Shown here in pieces: positions 1 through 9,478 of a DNA stretch of 64,000 nt. Positions within the stretch are counted from its first letter, which is position 1. The number at the start of each line of letters is the position of its first letter. Source of the stretch: Mucilaginibacter rubeus. GTDB taxonomy: Bacteria; Bacteroidota; Bacteroidia; Sphingobacteriales; Sphingobacteriaceae. The position numbers were made by a program, and so were the translations under genes. The stretch spans positions 310,001-374,000 of the forward strand of contig NZ_BMKD01000002.1 in the NCBI RefSeq assembly GCF_014643835.1, given 5' to 3'. Below the pieces are notes generated by a model, which saw only the letters and a program-made list of their open reading frames with translations, was not told where the DNA came from and searched no databases.

Positions 1-1403
1 TGAACAGCCGTATCTCTGCCGATCTTTCCCAAATCCAGGATACGTTGACCACCACTTTTGCCGAAATGATCCGCCAGTTGGTGATCATGATAGGCAGCAC
101 TACCTTACTGGCAATAGTGTCTATCAAACTTACACTTGCGCTATTAGCTATATTGCCATTCCTGGTTGCATTCGCTGTATTCTTCGGAAGGTATATCCGT
201 AAGCTATCTCGCGAGGCTCAGGACAAATTAGCCGAATCAAATACCATAGTTGAGGAAACACTGCAAGGCATTGCCAACGTAAAAGCTTTTGTTAACGAAG
301 CTTACGAGGCTAATCGTTACGATAAAATTCTGCGCAAGGTGGTTAACATCGCTGTTAGGGGTGCAAAATTCAGGGGTACCTTTGCCTCATTCATCGTATT
401 CTGCTTGTTCGGCACCTTTGTTGGTGTAATCTGGTATGGCTCGGTGCTGGTAGCTAATCATGAAATATATGTAGGCGACCTAACTACTTTTATCATGTAC
501 TCGATATTTGTAGGCGCCGCCATGGGTAGCTTTCCTGATCTGTATGCCAATCTGCAAAAAGCGGTTGGCGCAAGTGAGCGTGTACTTGAGATCCTTCACG
601 AACAGGGTGAAGATATTTCCATTATTGAAAGTAAAAACGGCATTAAACAGCCTATTAAAGGTGGTCTTGCTTTTGATAATGTATTGTTCGCATATCCCTC
701 TCGCCCTGAAATCACCGTATTAAAAGGTATTTCTTTTAATGCTGATGCAGGGCAGCGTGTTGCTATTGTTGGGCCAAGCGGTTCGGGAAAATCAACCATG
801 GCTTCATTAATCCTGCAGTTTTATCACCCACAAAACGGCAACATCTTATTTGATGGCAAGCCAGCAGATAACTATTCTCTTACCGATATCCGTAACCAGG
901 TAGCCATTGTTCCGCAGGATGTATTGTTGTTTGGGGGCACCATTATGGAAAACATTGCCTACGGTCGTTTAAATGCCTCAAAAGAAGATATCATCCAGGC
1001 TGCCAAACGCGCTAACGCTCATCAATTTATATCTTCCTTCCCAGAAGGCTATGAAACCGTTGTGGGTGAGCGTGGTGTTAAACTTTCAGGCGGACAAAGG
1101 CAACGGATTGCCATTGCGAGAGCATTGCTAAAAAACCCTTCGATATTGATACTTGACGAAGCTACATCATCGTTAGACTCTGAGTCGGAACGCCTTGTAC
1201 AGGAGGCGCTTGAGGAATTAATGAAAGATCGTACGTCGATCATCATAGCTCACCGTCTGTCAACTATTCGCGAAGCAGATAAGATCATCGTACTTGAAAA
1301 AGGCCATATAGTAGAAAGCGGCAGCCACGTCGAACTCATTGGCAATGAACAAGGTCTTTATAAATACTTAAGCCAGCTTCAGTTTGAAAGCAACCAGGCT
1401 TAG
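1..1403 (+). CDS. ABC transporter, fused permease/ATPase (5' partial)
   Basis: This is the 3' part of a half-size ABC exporter (MsbA/LmrA type) that moves a lipid, drug or peptide across the inner membrane. The frame is open to the window edge (codons from base 3), so the true start lies upstream. The visible part has the last transmembrane helices (bases ~80-190 and ~390-540), then a nucleotide-binding domain. Walker A (GPSGSGKST) is near base 771, the signature LSGGQRQR near 1080 and Walker B (ILILDEATSSLD) near 1145, followed by the switch His (IIAHR). All ATPase motifs are intact. The substrate cannot be told from sequence. A stem-loop follows the gene. Confidence 0.93.
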   Translation, partial: NSRISADLSQIQDTLTTTFAEMIRQLVIMIGSTTLLAIVSIKLTLALLAILPFLVAFAVFFGRYIRKLSREAQDKLAESNTIVEETLQGIANVKAFVNEAYEANRYDKILRKVVNIAVRGAKFRGTFASFIVFCLFGTFVGVIWYGSVLVANHEIYVGDLTTFIMYSIFVGAAMGSFPDLYANLQKAVGASERVLEILHEQGEDISIIESKNGIKQPIKGGLAFDNVLFAYPSRPEITVLKGISFNADAGQRVAIVGPSGSGKSTMASLILQFYHPQNGNILFDGKPADNYSLTDIRNQVAIVPQDVLLFGGTIMENIAYGRLNASKEDIIQAAKRANAHQFISSFPEGYETVVGERGVKLSGGQRQRIAIARALLKNPSILILDEATSSLDSESERLVQEALEELMKDRTSIIIAHRLSTIREADKIIVLEKGHIVESGSHVELIGNEQGLYKYLSQLQFESNQA

Positions 1404-1456
1404 TAACACTCCTTAAAACTTATTGGTTTCTAACTAAACTTATAAAGCATTAATAC

Positions 1457-1486
1457 GTTTACACTCGCAATAAAGCGGGTGTAAAC
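1457..1486 (+). terminator. stem-loop after the ABC exporter
   Basis: A 12-bp stem (GTTTACACTCGC paired with GCGGGTGTAAAC, one G-U pair) closes a 6-nt AATAAA loop 53 bases after the exporter stop. There is no clean U-tract, so it may be a weak terminator or an mRNA 3'-end stabiliser. Confidence 0.45.
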
Positions 1487-1567
1487 CGTTATATTCACAA
1501 ACTGAAGATTACTTACAACGTAATATAATTATCGATACCCGCTTTAGCACAGGTATCACTTATAAAA

Positions 1568-2968
1568 ATGAAACTAACTATACACGGGGCGGCCCGGCAG
1601 GTAACCGGGAGCATGCATTTGCTCGAGGTTGGACAATATAAAATTTTAGTGGATTGCGGACTTGATTATGAAAAGGACCGCAGTATCATATCTAACGAAA
1701 ACTTTCCTTTTCGGCCCGAAGACATTGACGTGGTAGTACTTACCCACGCTCATATCGACCATTCGGGCAACCTGCCTACCCTGATCCGCTTAGGTTTTGA
1801 GGGGCAGATCTTATGCACCCCTCCCACGGCAGACCTGACTGAATTATTGCTGCTCGATTCTGTAAACATATTCATGCGCAAAGCGGCAAGCAAGGGCGGT
1901 CACCATAAACGCGGCAGAGGCAAATTTAACACCCACGCACAGCCCCTATACATGCAAAAGCATGTTATGGACACGGTAGAGCGCTTCGTTACCATAGGAT
2001 TCAACAAACCGTTTAGAATCACCGGCGACATCGAGCTAACTTTTGTACCGGTGGGCCACCTGTTAGGTGCTGCTGCAGCCGTATTTAAAATAAATGATAA
2101 AGGCGAAGAAAAATCAATAGCCTTTACCGGCGATATCGGCAGGAAGAATTACCCCGTACTAAATGACCCTCAGCCCCTCCCTCTTGTTGATTTCCTGGTT
2201 TCTGAAGCAACTTATGGCGGCCGCTATCATAGTAAGGACAAAACAGTTGAACAAACCCTTATAGAGGTTATTGAAAAGGCCTGTATTAAAGAGCAGGGCC
2301 GTTTAATTATTCCGGCGTTTAGTATTGGCCGTACGCAATCTTTGGTTTATACGTTGAACAAAATCTTCAGTACAGGCTTACTGCCGCCTGTTAAAGTTTT
2401 TGTTGACAGCCCGATGGCTACGCAGGCTACCGAGGTATTCCGGAAATACCATAACCACGTTAACCAGGAAGCCCAGGAGTTTTACCAAAAACGCGGCGAT
2501 GAATTTGAGTTTGATAACCTCACTTACGTAGAAACACTAAAGGATAGCCGGCAGATCTCCAATTATTGGGAGCCTTGCATCATTATTTCATCCGCAGGGA
2601 TGCTTGAAGGAGGGCGTATCCAGGACCATCTTTTTTATAACATCCAAAATTACTACGCCACTATCCTGTTCATTGGCTACTGCGCCAAAGGAACATTAGG
2701 CCATCGTTTGTTACGTGGTGATTCCATCGTCCACATCAAAGATCGCGAACTGGCCGTTTATGCTACCATTAAGCAAACTGACGTCCTTAGTGCCCATGGC
2801 GACCATGACGACCTGATGAGCACCGTAAAAGCAATTGATAAAGCAAAACTCAAACACATATTCCTGGTACATGGTGAAAGTGAAAGTATGAAGTTATTGG
2901 CCGATGACCTTGAGAAGGAAGGTTATGGTGTTACTTTGCCGGAGAAAGGTGTGTCGTATACTATATAA
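1568..2968 (+). CDS. beta-CASP metallo-beta-lactamase fold ribonuclease-like protein
   Basis: This is a 466-aa member of the metallo-beta-lactamase/beta-CASP family (CPSF73/YsbV-like), whose members cleave RNA. The zinc motif HAHIDH is at residues 60-65. Further ligands are in VGHLLGA and FTGDIGR. The beta-CASP region has IPAFSIGRTQ and SSAGMLEGG, and the C-terminal RMMBL part has SAHGDHDD and LVHGE. Length and motif order fit the bacterial stand-alone family. It is a single gene, with an upstream stem-loop separating it from the exporter. The fold assignment is firm; the RNA substrate is inferred from the family. Confidence 0.88.
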   Translation: MKLTIHGAARQVTGSMHLLEVGQYKILVDCGLDYEKDRSIISNENFPFRPEDIDVVVLTHAHIDHSGNLPTLIRLGFEGQILCTPPTADLTELLLLDSVNIFMRKAASKGGHHKRGRGKFNTHAQPLYMQKHVMDTVERFVTIGFNKPFRITGDIELTFVPVGHLLGAAAAVFKINDKGEEKSIAFTGDIGRKNYPVLNDPQPLPLVDFLVSEATYGGRYHSKDKTVEQTLIEVIEKACIKEQGRLIIPAFSIGRTQSLVYTLNKIFSTGLLPPVKVFVDSPMATQATEVFRKYHNHVNQEAQEFYQKRGDEFEFDNLTYVETLKDSRQISNYWEPCIIISSAGMLEGGRIQDHLFYNIQNYYATILFIGYCAKGTLGHRLLRGDSIVHIKDRELAVYATIKQTDVLSAHGDHDDLMSTVKAIDKAKLKHIFLVHGESESMKLLADDLEKEGYGVTLPEKGVSYTI

Positions 2969-3016
2969 CACGAATACTCCCGAATTAAAGCGAATTACAC
3001 AAATTATAAGTAATAT

Positions 3017-3148
3017 CTGCCGCGGGTTTAGCGCAGCGTAACCCGTGGCCGCCTATGGCTAAAGTTTTCAACTTTAGCCCCTTTCCACTTGAGTTGAAAA
3101 CTCAAACTATTTTAAACCACGGGTTACGCTGCGCTAAACCCGCGGCAG
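3017..3148. repeat. 132-bp inverted repeat with two inner hairpins (copy A)
   Basis: Two perfect 32-bp arms (3017-3048 and 3117-3148, beginning CTGCCGCGGGTTTAGCGCAG) enclose two inner hairpins. One is GGCTAAAGTT-TTC-AACTTTAGCC at 3057-3079. The other is TTGAGTT-GAA-AACTCAA at 3089-3105. A second full copy lies at 23893-24009 and a half copy at 6702-6760. It sits between convergent genes. It has no coding capacity that looks real. Confidence 0.9.
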
Positions 3149-3229
3149 TGATCGAAGCAATCGTACGGAAGCATAGCGGCCCTGTACAGCATGCGATTGC
3201 CGTGCTACGCCCGCAATTACATAAGATAT

Positions 3230-3276
3230 ATAAAACAAACGGCACGAATTTCATCAATTCGTGCCGTTTGTTTTAT
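3230..3276. terminator. bidirectional terminator, perfect 21-bp stem
   Basis: A perfect 21-bp stem with a 5-nt loop (TCATC) ends in T-rich flanks on both strands (TTTGTTTTAT and its mirror). It lies between the convergent beta-CASP gene and serA, so it probably stops transcription from both sides. Confidence 0.8.
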
Positions 3277-3310
3277 AGTTTGTATTCGCTTTAATTAGAG
3301 CAAATTCGTG

Positions 3311-4264
3311 TTATGCTTTTTTGAAATGCTCGATGATCAAGCTTGCAAGCTCAACACCAATTCTTTCCTGGGCCTCGTTGGTAGCGGCGCCAATATGCGG
3401 GGTCAGGGAAATTTTTGGATGGGTCAAGATCTCGGCACGTGGGGTTGGTTCATTGTCAAAAACGTCAAGTGCAGCAAATGAAACCTGGCCGCTGTTTAGA
3501 GCGTCAACCAAAGCAAGTTCATCAATTAAACCACCGCGTGAGATGTTTACCAGGCCAACACCTTTTTTAGTTTTAGCCAATTCCTCAGCACCAAAAAGGG
3601 CTTTGTCGATAAATGGAGTATGTAGGGTAATGAAATCTGCGGTAGTGATGATCTCATCAAGAGTAGATTTTTTAACAGATGCTTTAACAGTGATACCACC
3701 GCCTAAAACAAGATCTAACTCGGGGTTAAAATCAAAAAGGTCATAAGCTAAAACATCCATACCAACACCGATAGCTATTTTAGCTACTTCTCTGCCGATA
3801 CGGCCAAAACCTACAATACCTAAAGTTTTGCCGCGAAGCTCAACGCCCTTAGCGTAAGCTTTTTTCAGGTCGTTAAATTTGGTACCGCCATCAACCGGCA
3901 TTTTACGGTTGCTATCCGGCAAAAAGCGTACAGCGCCAAATAAGCTGGCGAATACCAATTCAGCAACTGATAATGAAGAAGATGCTGGCGTGTTGTAAAC
4001 ACCAATGCCTTTTTCTTTGGCATAATCAACATCAATGTTATCAACACCTACACCACCGCGACCAATCAGTTTCAGGTTAGGCGTAGCGTCGATTAATGCT
4101 TTACGTACTTTAGTTGCGCTACGTACTGTAATAGCATCATAGTTTTTCAATTTTTCAGGAAGCTCGTCCTGTGGGATATTGTTGGTATCAACGAAAAAGC
4201 CGGCATCTTCCAGCATTTTTTTACCTATCGGGTCGATACCGTCATTAGCTAATATTTTGATCAT
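3311..4264 (-). CDS. serA: D-3-phosphoglycerate dehydrogenase
   Basis: This enzyme oxidises 3-phosphoglycerate with NAD to 3-phosphohydroxypyruvate, the first step of serine synthesis. The short (~317 aa) form lacks the C-terminal ACT regulatory domain. The Rossmann motif VGFGRIGREV is present, as are the catalytic Arg (NISRGGLIDE), Glu (DNEPTPRAE) and His (LTPHIGAAT). I chose the ATG at 4264, which gives the normal start MIKILANDG. An in-frame ATG at 4315 would add 17 residues encoded by a G/C-rich intergenic repeat. serC lies upstream on the same strand, so the two probably form a serine operon. Confidence 0.93.
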   Translation of the reverse strand: MIKILANDGIDPIGKKMLEDAGFFVDTNNIPQDELPEKLKNYDAITVRSATKVRKALIDATPNLKLIGRGGVGVDNIDVDYAKEKGIGVYNTPASSSLSVAELVFASLFGAVRFLPDSNRKMPVDGGTKFNDLKKAYAKGVELRGKTLGIVGFGRIGREVAKIAIGVGMDVLAYDLFDFNPELDLVLGGGITVKASVKKSTLDEIITTADFITLHTPFIDKALFGAEELAKTKKGVGLVNISRGGLIDELALVDALNSGQVSFAALDVFDNEPTPRAEILTHPKISLTPHIGAATNEAQERIGVELASLIIEHFKKA

Positions 4265-4276
4265 GTCTAAAGTTTT

Positions 4277-4377
4277 GCCCCCCGGCCCCCCAAAGGGGGA
4301 GTGATTATTCCACATCTTTAAGGGCCGGGGGTAATTATTTAAAATTGTTGTTCCCCCTTTAGGGGGTTAGGGGGCTA
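4277..4377. repeat. two inverted copies of the CCCCCTAAAGGGGG-type repeat
   Basis: Two G/C-rich units face each other, at about 4277-4310 and 4347-4377. Each contains a C-run, a short A/T step and a G-run (CCCCCCAAAGGGGG and CCCCCTTTAGGGGG). They fill the serC-serA gap, and the TAG stop of serC (4375-4377) is part of the repeat. Related units occur at 19890, 19966, 20965 and 22170. Confidence 0.8.
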
Positions 4378-5442
4378 CTTATTCTTTTCAGCAAATTCCT
4401 GCATTACATCAATCAGCACATAGATGCTGCTTATTGGCAATGCGTTGTAAATTGAGGCGCGGAAACCACCTACACTCCTGTGGCCTTTAATGCCTACTAT
4501 ACCGCGTTCTTCGGCAAGTTTCAGGAATGGTTTTTCCAATTCAGGATTTTCCATTACGAAGCAAACGTTCATTTTTGAACGGTCTTCAACAGCGGCCACT
4601 GCTTTGAACAATGGGTTGCGGTCAATTTCTTCGTAAAGTACACGTGCTTTGGTAATGTTTTCCTGCTCAATTGCCGGCACGCCGCCTTTTGCTTTTAACC
4701 ATTTAAGGGTAAGCATTGATACGTAGATAGCAAATACCGGTGGGGTATTATACATTGAACCACCTTCAATTTGAGTTTGGTAGTTGAACATTGCAGGGAT
4801 TTTGCGACCGGTTTTACCAAGCAGGTCATCCTTAACAATAACCAAAGTAACACCTGCAGGACCCATATTTTTCTGAGCACCGGCATAAATCAAACCAAAA
4901 TCGGCAACGTTAACCACGCGGCTGAAAATATCTGACGACATATCGCAAACCACCGGAATTGGCGATTTAAAGAACTCCTGTAACTGCGTACCGTAAATGG
5001 TATTGTTAGAAGTAATGTGAATATAAGCAGCATCAGCCGGGATTTCAAAATCCTTAGGGATGTAAGTAAAGTTGGCCTCTTTTGATGAAGCTACAATTTG
5101 TACTTCGCCAAAATATTTGGCTTCTTTTAAAGCTTTGTTAGCCCAAACACCGGTTTCCACATAAGCAGCTTTGCCGCCTTCTGGTAACAGGTTGTAAGGA
5201 GCTAAAGCAAACTGAGTGCTGGCGCCACCTTGCAGAAACAATACCGAATAACCTTCAGGAACGTTGAACAATTCTTTTACCAGGCTTACAGCTTCGTCTA
5301 AAACGGCCTCAAACTCTTTTGATCGGTGCGAAATTTCAAGCAAAGAGAGTCCAGTACCATTAAAATCAATAACTGCTTCTGAAGCTTGCTTTAAAACTTC
5401 GTGTGGTAGAATGCCAGGTCCGGCACCAAAATTATGTTTCAT
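4375..5442 (-). CDS. serC: phosphoserine aminotransferase
   Basis: This PLP enzyme transfers the amino group of glutamate to 3-phosphohydroxypyruvate, the second step of serine synthesis, and also acts in pyridoxine synthesis. The start [13 protein letters not shown] is typical of the family. The PLP lysine lies in [11 protein letters not shown]. The phosphate-binding end includes [11 protein letters not shown]. At 355 aa it has the normal length. It precedes serA on the same strand, separated only by a G/C-rich repeat that supplies its stop codon. Confidence 0.96.
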   Translation of the reverse strand: MKHNFGAGPGILPHEVLKQASEAVIDFNGTGLSLLEISHRSKEFEAVLDEAVSLVKELFNVPEGYSVLFLQGGASTQFALAPYNLLPEGGKAAYVETGVWANKALKEAKYFGEVQIVASSKEANFTYIPKDFEIPADAAYIHITSNNTIYGTQLQEFFKSPIPVVCDMSSDIFSRVVNVADFGLIYAGAQKNMGPAGVTLVIVKDDLLGKTGRKIPAMFNYQTQIEGGSMYNTPPVFAIYVSMLTLKWLKAKGGVPAIEQENITKARVLYEEIDRNPLFKAVAAVEDRSKMNVCFVMENPELEKPFLKLAEERGIVGIKGHRSVGGFRASIYNALPISSIYVLIDVMQEFAEKNK

Positions 5443-5592
5443 AATATTAACGAATTGTAGGTTCTAAATACACTATTAGGAAGTTTGTATTTTGTTGGGC
5501 CGAAGTTAATTAATTTGACAAAATATATAGACATTATTTACATTTTTTGAAAAAATATACAATTAATCAACAAACGGGCCTTTGATTGCAAA

Positions 5593-5626
5593 TAATTAAA
5601 CTAACCCTACAGGGCTGGTTTAATTA
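5593..5626 (-). terminator. probable rpe terminator
   Basis: An imperfect stem (outer arms TAATTAAAC/GTTTAATTA, inner CCCT/AGGG) lies just after the rpe stop when read on the minus strand. It has an A/T-rich base but no strong U-tract. Confidence 0.45.
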
Positions 5627-5644
5627 TTATCATTATAATAACTT

Positions 5645-6295
5645 TTAGGGATGTTTGAGTTTTGAAATTGCGGCCGCCTGGTTGGCCGACGAGAACACTG
5701 AAGTGCCCGCAACAAACACATTTGCTCCGGCTTCTATCAGTTTGGTGATATTGTTAGCATCTACCCCACCGTCAATCTCAATTAACAGACCGGGATTTAT
5801 TTCGGCACTTAGTGTCCTGAGTTCTTTGATCTTTTTGTAGGTATTTTCAATAAAATGCTGTCCGCCGAAGCCGGGGTTAACCGACATGATCAAAACCATA
5901 TCCAGATCAGCAACAATATCCTCCAATAAAAAAACAGGTGTTGCCGGATTAATAGCCACGGCGGCTTTGCAACCTAATTGCTTAATAGCCTGAATAGTGC
6001 GGTGCAAATGAGGACATGTTTCCTGGTGAACAGTAATACTATCGGCTCCGGCATCTTTAAACGCTTTCAGGTAACGATCGGGGTCAACTATCATCAGGTG
6101 AACATCGAGTGGTTTAGTTGCGTGTTTTTTTACCGCGCTAACAACCGGGAAGCCAAAAGAGATATTTGGAACAAACATGCCATCCATAATATCAACGTGG
6201 ATCCAGTCGGCTTCGCTGTTATTGATCATTTCAATATCGCGTTGCAGGTTGGCAAAATCGGCCGCTAAGATAGATGGTGCTATGAGGTGATTCAT
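5645..6295 (-). CDS. rpe: ribulose-phosphate 3-epimerase
   Basis: This enzyme interconverts ribulose 5-phosphate and xylulose 5-phosphate in the pentose phosphate pathway. It is a TIM barrel of about 216 aa with the start APSILAADF, metal-binding HVDIMDG, the loop MSVNPGFGGQ and the end EIDGGV...VAGTSVF. I chose the ATG at 6295 (MNHLIAPS); a TTG two codons upstream is less likely. It is read in the same direction as serC but separated by a stem-loop and about 200 bases, so it is likely its own unit. Confidence 0.95.
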   Translation of the reverse strand: MNHLIAPSILAADFANLQRDIEMINNSEADWIHVDIMDGMFVPNISFGFPVVSAVKKHATKPLDVHLMIVDPDRYLKAFKDAGADSITVHQETCPHLHRTIQAIKQLGCKAAVAINPATPVFLLEDIVADLDMVLIMSVNPGFGGQHFIENTYKKIKELRTLSAEINPGLLIEIDGGVDANNITKLIEAGANVFVAGTSVFSSANQAAAISKLKHP

Positions 6296-6301
6296 ATGCA
6301 A

Positions 6302-6774
6302 ATATATAAAAGCAGGTAATCTATGGGACTGATAGTGTAATTATTTTTATGGGAGAATTGTAAAAAAGTGCCTGTCCCAAAATCGCCGTTCTCCATAAAA
6401 AAATGAAAACGCGCAGACGCCGATTTTTAAATGTTCCATTTTTTGAGTGTAAAAACACGAAACGCCTTGAAAATGAAACAAACTGAAAATCAATGATTTA
6501 ATATATCGCCCGAAACGACACTAATAACTGATAATCAATGAATAAAACTTTTAAGAATAAAAAATACGCGTTTCCAAAAGCACTTTATTTACCCTTGTTT
6601 TTTGGTGATTTTTGGGTTGTTTTTTTGATTTTTTCGCTCAAATCTAAAATTGACAGGAAGGTACTGACAGAACAGAGCCACCAAAAAATGCGGTTAATTT
6701 AGTTAAAGCCGAAAACTTTAACCATGCTTACCACGGTTATGCTGCGCTAAACCCGCGGCTATTATGCAGCTATT
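6302..6774. other. non-coding gap with a half repeat
   Basis: This A/T-rich 470-base gap has no credible ORF or RNA gene. Its only recognisable element is the degenerate repeat at 6702-6760. Several oligo-T stretches around 6590-6640 give it low complexity. Confidence 0.6.
6702..6760. repeat. degenerate half copy of the 3017/23893 repeat
   Basis: It carries a right arm with a few changes (GCTGCGCTAAACCCGCGGCT, 6741-6760) preceded by one inner hairpin (GTTAAAG...CTTTAAC, 6702-6722). The left arm is missing. It lies just after the outer-membrane protein gene that ends at 6775. Confidence 0.75.
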
Positions 6775-9360
6775 TTAAAATCTAAACCCAATAGATATAT
6801 AAGGCAACGATCCTTCTTTTGAAAAGCCCATTACGGCTTCAATCAGCACCAATTGCGCTGGAATAATATACAAACCGCCGCCATATCCATCGTGCCACCT
6901 GTCGGATAATTCGCCGGGGACCCATACCCTGCCTACATCATTAAAGCCGATCAAACCAAATGAGCCGGGAAGCAGGTACGATGTGAAATCCATAACCTTT
7001 AAACGTAACTCGAGGTTATTATAAGCGATTGTTTTACCGGTAAACCTATTGGTATGAAATCCCCTGAAATTTTGCGAGCCGCCCAGTTTCATCTGTTGAA
7101 AATATGCTGCATTACCTATCGTAGTACCTAATCCCGTGCGGTTAGCTATTACCAATATCGAGTCCCTGTCGGGATTTAGATAGAAACTAAACTCAGATAA
7201 TACCTGTCCGTAAGTATTATGACTACCTGAACCACCGCCGCTAAAGCCGCTCACGGTGGTTGTCCATAAAATGCCTTGTGTAGGGATGATCAGTTTATTC
7301 CGTGTATCAACCGTTGCGTTGGCTGTTAAGCCGCCGTAGACCTTAGTGCCAAATACCTTCTCATCCGGAAACGTCGCATTGTAGCCATTCAAAAATCTTT
7401 CAGTATTGTTTGATGCCTTGCTGTTATAAAACTGCCCTGTAACGCCGGCGCTTACGTGCAGGTTTCCAAAACTGCGGTGCAGGGAAACGTCGCCGGTAAC
7501 ATAATCATAGCGGTTACGATAGTACGAGATCTTCCTGTCGTCCTTATTTTCAAAAACGGTGTTATTCCCAATTCCGAAAAAATTGCTCAGGTTACTTGGC
7601 CCGCGCGAAAGCAGGTTGATCTTCAGGTCGTTTTCACCGATGGCTTTTTTCCAGTCGGCGGTATAGGTAAACAAAAATGATTTACGCCCCAGTGAATAAT
7701 TGGTCAAAAATTCTTCGCGGAAAGCATATGGTTCCTTACGAAACCCGTGCCGCTCGTATGAGAAACCTCCAATCAACAAAATGCCAATATCATTACTGTA
7801 ATTAGCCAGGATAATAGGCTCAAACCTGTCGAACTTAAAGGCAGTTTTATCATAACTATTTACCGCCGTGTCTGTTGATGTACGGTTTTTAGCCAGCGAT
7901 GAAGGAGGAAGTACATTTTTTTGATCCGAACGGTCATAAATATAGGTTTTGCCTTTATTATTTAAACTGCTGTCAACTGCAAAGGTGTCCATCCCCTCCC
8001 CACCTATCATCCGCACAGTTATGGGTGATGGCGTTGAGCCCGTCACCTTAAATAAATCATCGCCATCAAAACCATACATCCTGATCTCTTTGGTAACATC
8101 GGGTTTAAAGGTACGCTGGTAGGTAACCTTATCAACGCTGCCGTCTTTCTTTATCTTATTTATAGTAAGCGTGATGTCACCATTAGTTTCATGAGCCACA
8201 GTAAATTTGTCCGTTTTATCACTCGCTGGTACATCGACATATATGGAGATGAATTTATAATATTCGAGTGCCTGTTTTTGCAGGATGTTACGCCTCGCTA
8301 TCATTTTGCTGATGATCTCAGGTCCCGAAAGTTTGTAGATGGTATCGGGCATTAAATGCACCGCTTTTTTGATCAGGGCATCGGTCAGTTTGCTTTGCAC
8401 ATAGGCTATCTGCTCTTTCCAGTCATCTTCGCTCAACTGGTTCAGGAAATAGCGGTCGAAATAACGGGCATTGAAATTCCATCCATTGATATCCCTGATC
8501 TCGTCGCTGTAACCCTGAAATTTTGATTTAAGCCATTGGTGCGCTACTATCCAGGGCAACACACCCGAAGTTTTATAGTACACCTGGTCACGATCGCGTG
8601 GAACAGGTTCATAAACGGTTTCATGTTTTCCGTCGATCTTTTCCCAGCGCCATTGGTCTTCATGCCTGTCCCAATCGCCTAAAAGCATATCCAACAGGCG
8701 GGCGCGCAGCACAATCTTCTGGTCAACCCGGTTATCGTTGTCATCCTGTAGTTTACGCTGTACTTTTTCGGTGTTATCAGTTTTTTCGGCGTCGAGCGGT
8801 TCACGTTCTTCAAATAAAAAAACCTGGTTAGCAAAATCCTTTTGATACTCGCCAAAAGCAGGATCATCAGGAATATAAACAATTTTAGGGTTTGAATGCG
8901 GAACGCCTAATGCTTCGGCCAGCGGGGGTACCGTAAGCGCCGAAAAGGGATGAGCGGCCGATACCTGGTCTTGCAGAATATCTTTAGCTACCGTAGGCCT
9001 TAAATCAACAGGCAGACCTTTTTCGGGATATTTTTGAATAGTACGCAATACCCATTGCTGCCCCGTAGGATCCTGCAATCGCAATGATTTGGTTTGCTTG
9101 CCCCCGCCCCTTTGCAATATTTTAAGACCACCTTTTTCTGTGGTAAGATGGAATACAGGCAGTGTGACAGGTGCAGTCCAAAGTTTACGGTAATTATCGC
9201 CTAAAAAAAATTGGTGGGTACCGCTTACATTATTATAAGATGGTTCGATGGCCAGTTTAATACTATCGGCAGGGGTTTGAGCATATGAAATATTGCCGGC
9301 TAAACAAATGCCAGCCGTTAAAAAAAGAGATAAAGCGTTGAACAGTTTTTTGCCGCCCAT
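6775..9360 (-). CDS. kinase-like domain plus Omp85-type outer-membrane barrel
   Basis: An 861-aa exported protein (ATG at 9360; signal peptide ending near SYA-Q). Residues ~60-270 show kinase-like features: WVLRTIQK (possible nucleotide Lys), LAEALGVPH, then LLDMLLGDWDRHEDQW (~221-237) and PRDRDQ (~254-259). These look like the catalytic loop and metal site of FAM20/PI4K/HipA-type atypical kinases. The last ~350 residues are barrel-like, with GGSQNFRGFHTNRF and a terminal aromatic (GFRF), as in BamA/TamA-family proteins. It is usually annotated only as a BamA/TamA-like protein. The barrel call is good; the kinase relation is my inference. A TTG seven codons upstream is a less likely start. 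Confidence 0.75.
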   Translation of the reverse strand: MGGKKLFNALSLFLTAGICLAGNISYAQTPADSIKLAIEPSYNNVSGTHQFFLGDNYRKLWTAPVTLPVFHLTTEKGGLKILQRGGGKQTKSLRLQDPTGQQWVLRTIQKYPEKGLPVDLRPTVAKDILQDQVSAAHPFSALTVPPLAEALGVPHSNPKIVYIPDDPAFGEYQKDFANQVFLFEEREPLDAEKTDNTEKVQRKLQDDNDNRVDQKIVLRARLLDMLLGDWDRHEDQWRWEKIDGKHETVYEPVPRDRDQVYYKTSGVLPWIVAHQWLKSKFQGYSDEIRDINGWNFNARYFDRYFLNQLSEDDWKEQIAYVQSKLTDALIKKAVHLMPDTIYKLSGPEIISKMIARRNILQKQALEYYKFISIYVDVPASDKTDKFTVAHETNGDITLTINKIKKDGSVDKVTYQRTFKPDVTKEIRMYGFDGDDLFKVTGSTPSPITVRMIGGEGMDTFAVDSSLNNKGKTYIYDRSDQKNVLPPSSLAKNRTSTDTAVNSYDKTAFKFDRFEPIILANYSNDIGILLIGGFSYERHGFRKEPYAFREEFLTNYSLGRKSFLFTYTADWKKAIGENDLKINLLSRGPSNLSNFFGIGNNTVFENKDDRKISYYRNRYDYVTGDVSLHRSFGNLHVSAGVTGQFYNSKASNNTERFLNGYNATFPDEKVFGTKVYGGLTANATVDTRNKLIIPTQGILWTTTVSGFSGGGSGSHNTYGQVLSEFSFYLNPDRDSILVIANRTGLGTTIGNAAYFQQMKLGGSQNFRGFHTNRFTGKTIAYNNLELRLKVMDFTSYLLPGSFGLIGFNDVGRVWVPGELSDRWHDGYGGGLYIIPAQLVLIEAVMGFSKEGSLPYISIGFRF

Positions 9361-9478
9361 GAGGTTTTGTAAGTAATGCAACGTAGAATAAATGCATATT
9401 ACAAAATAGTTTTAATTATACACAGGGAAATTACTTTAAAAAGCATGGTGAGCAGCTGTTTAACTTTAACTGTTTTAA

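Noticed and set aside
3055-3294. 79-codon ORF
   Set aside because: It reads through the inverted repeat and the terminator; both explain the open frame.
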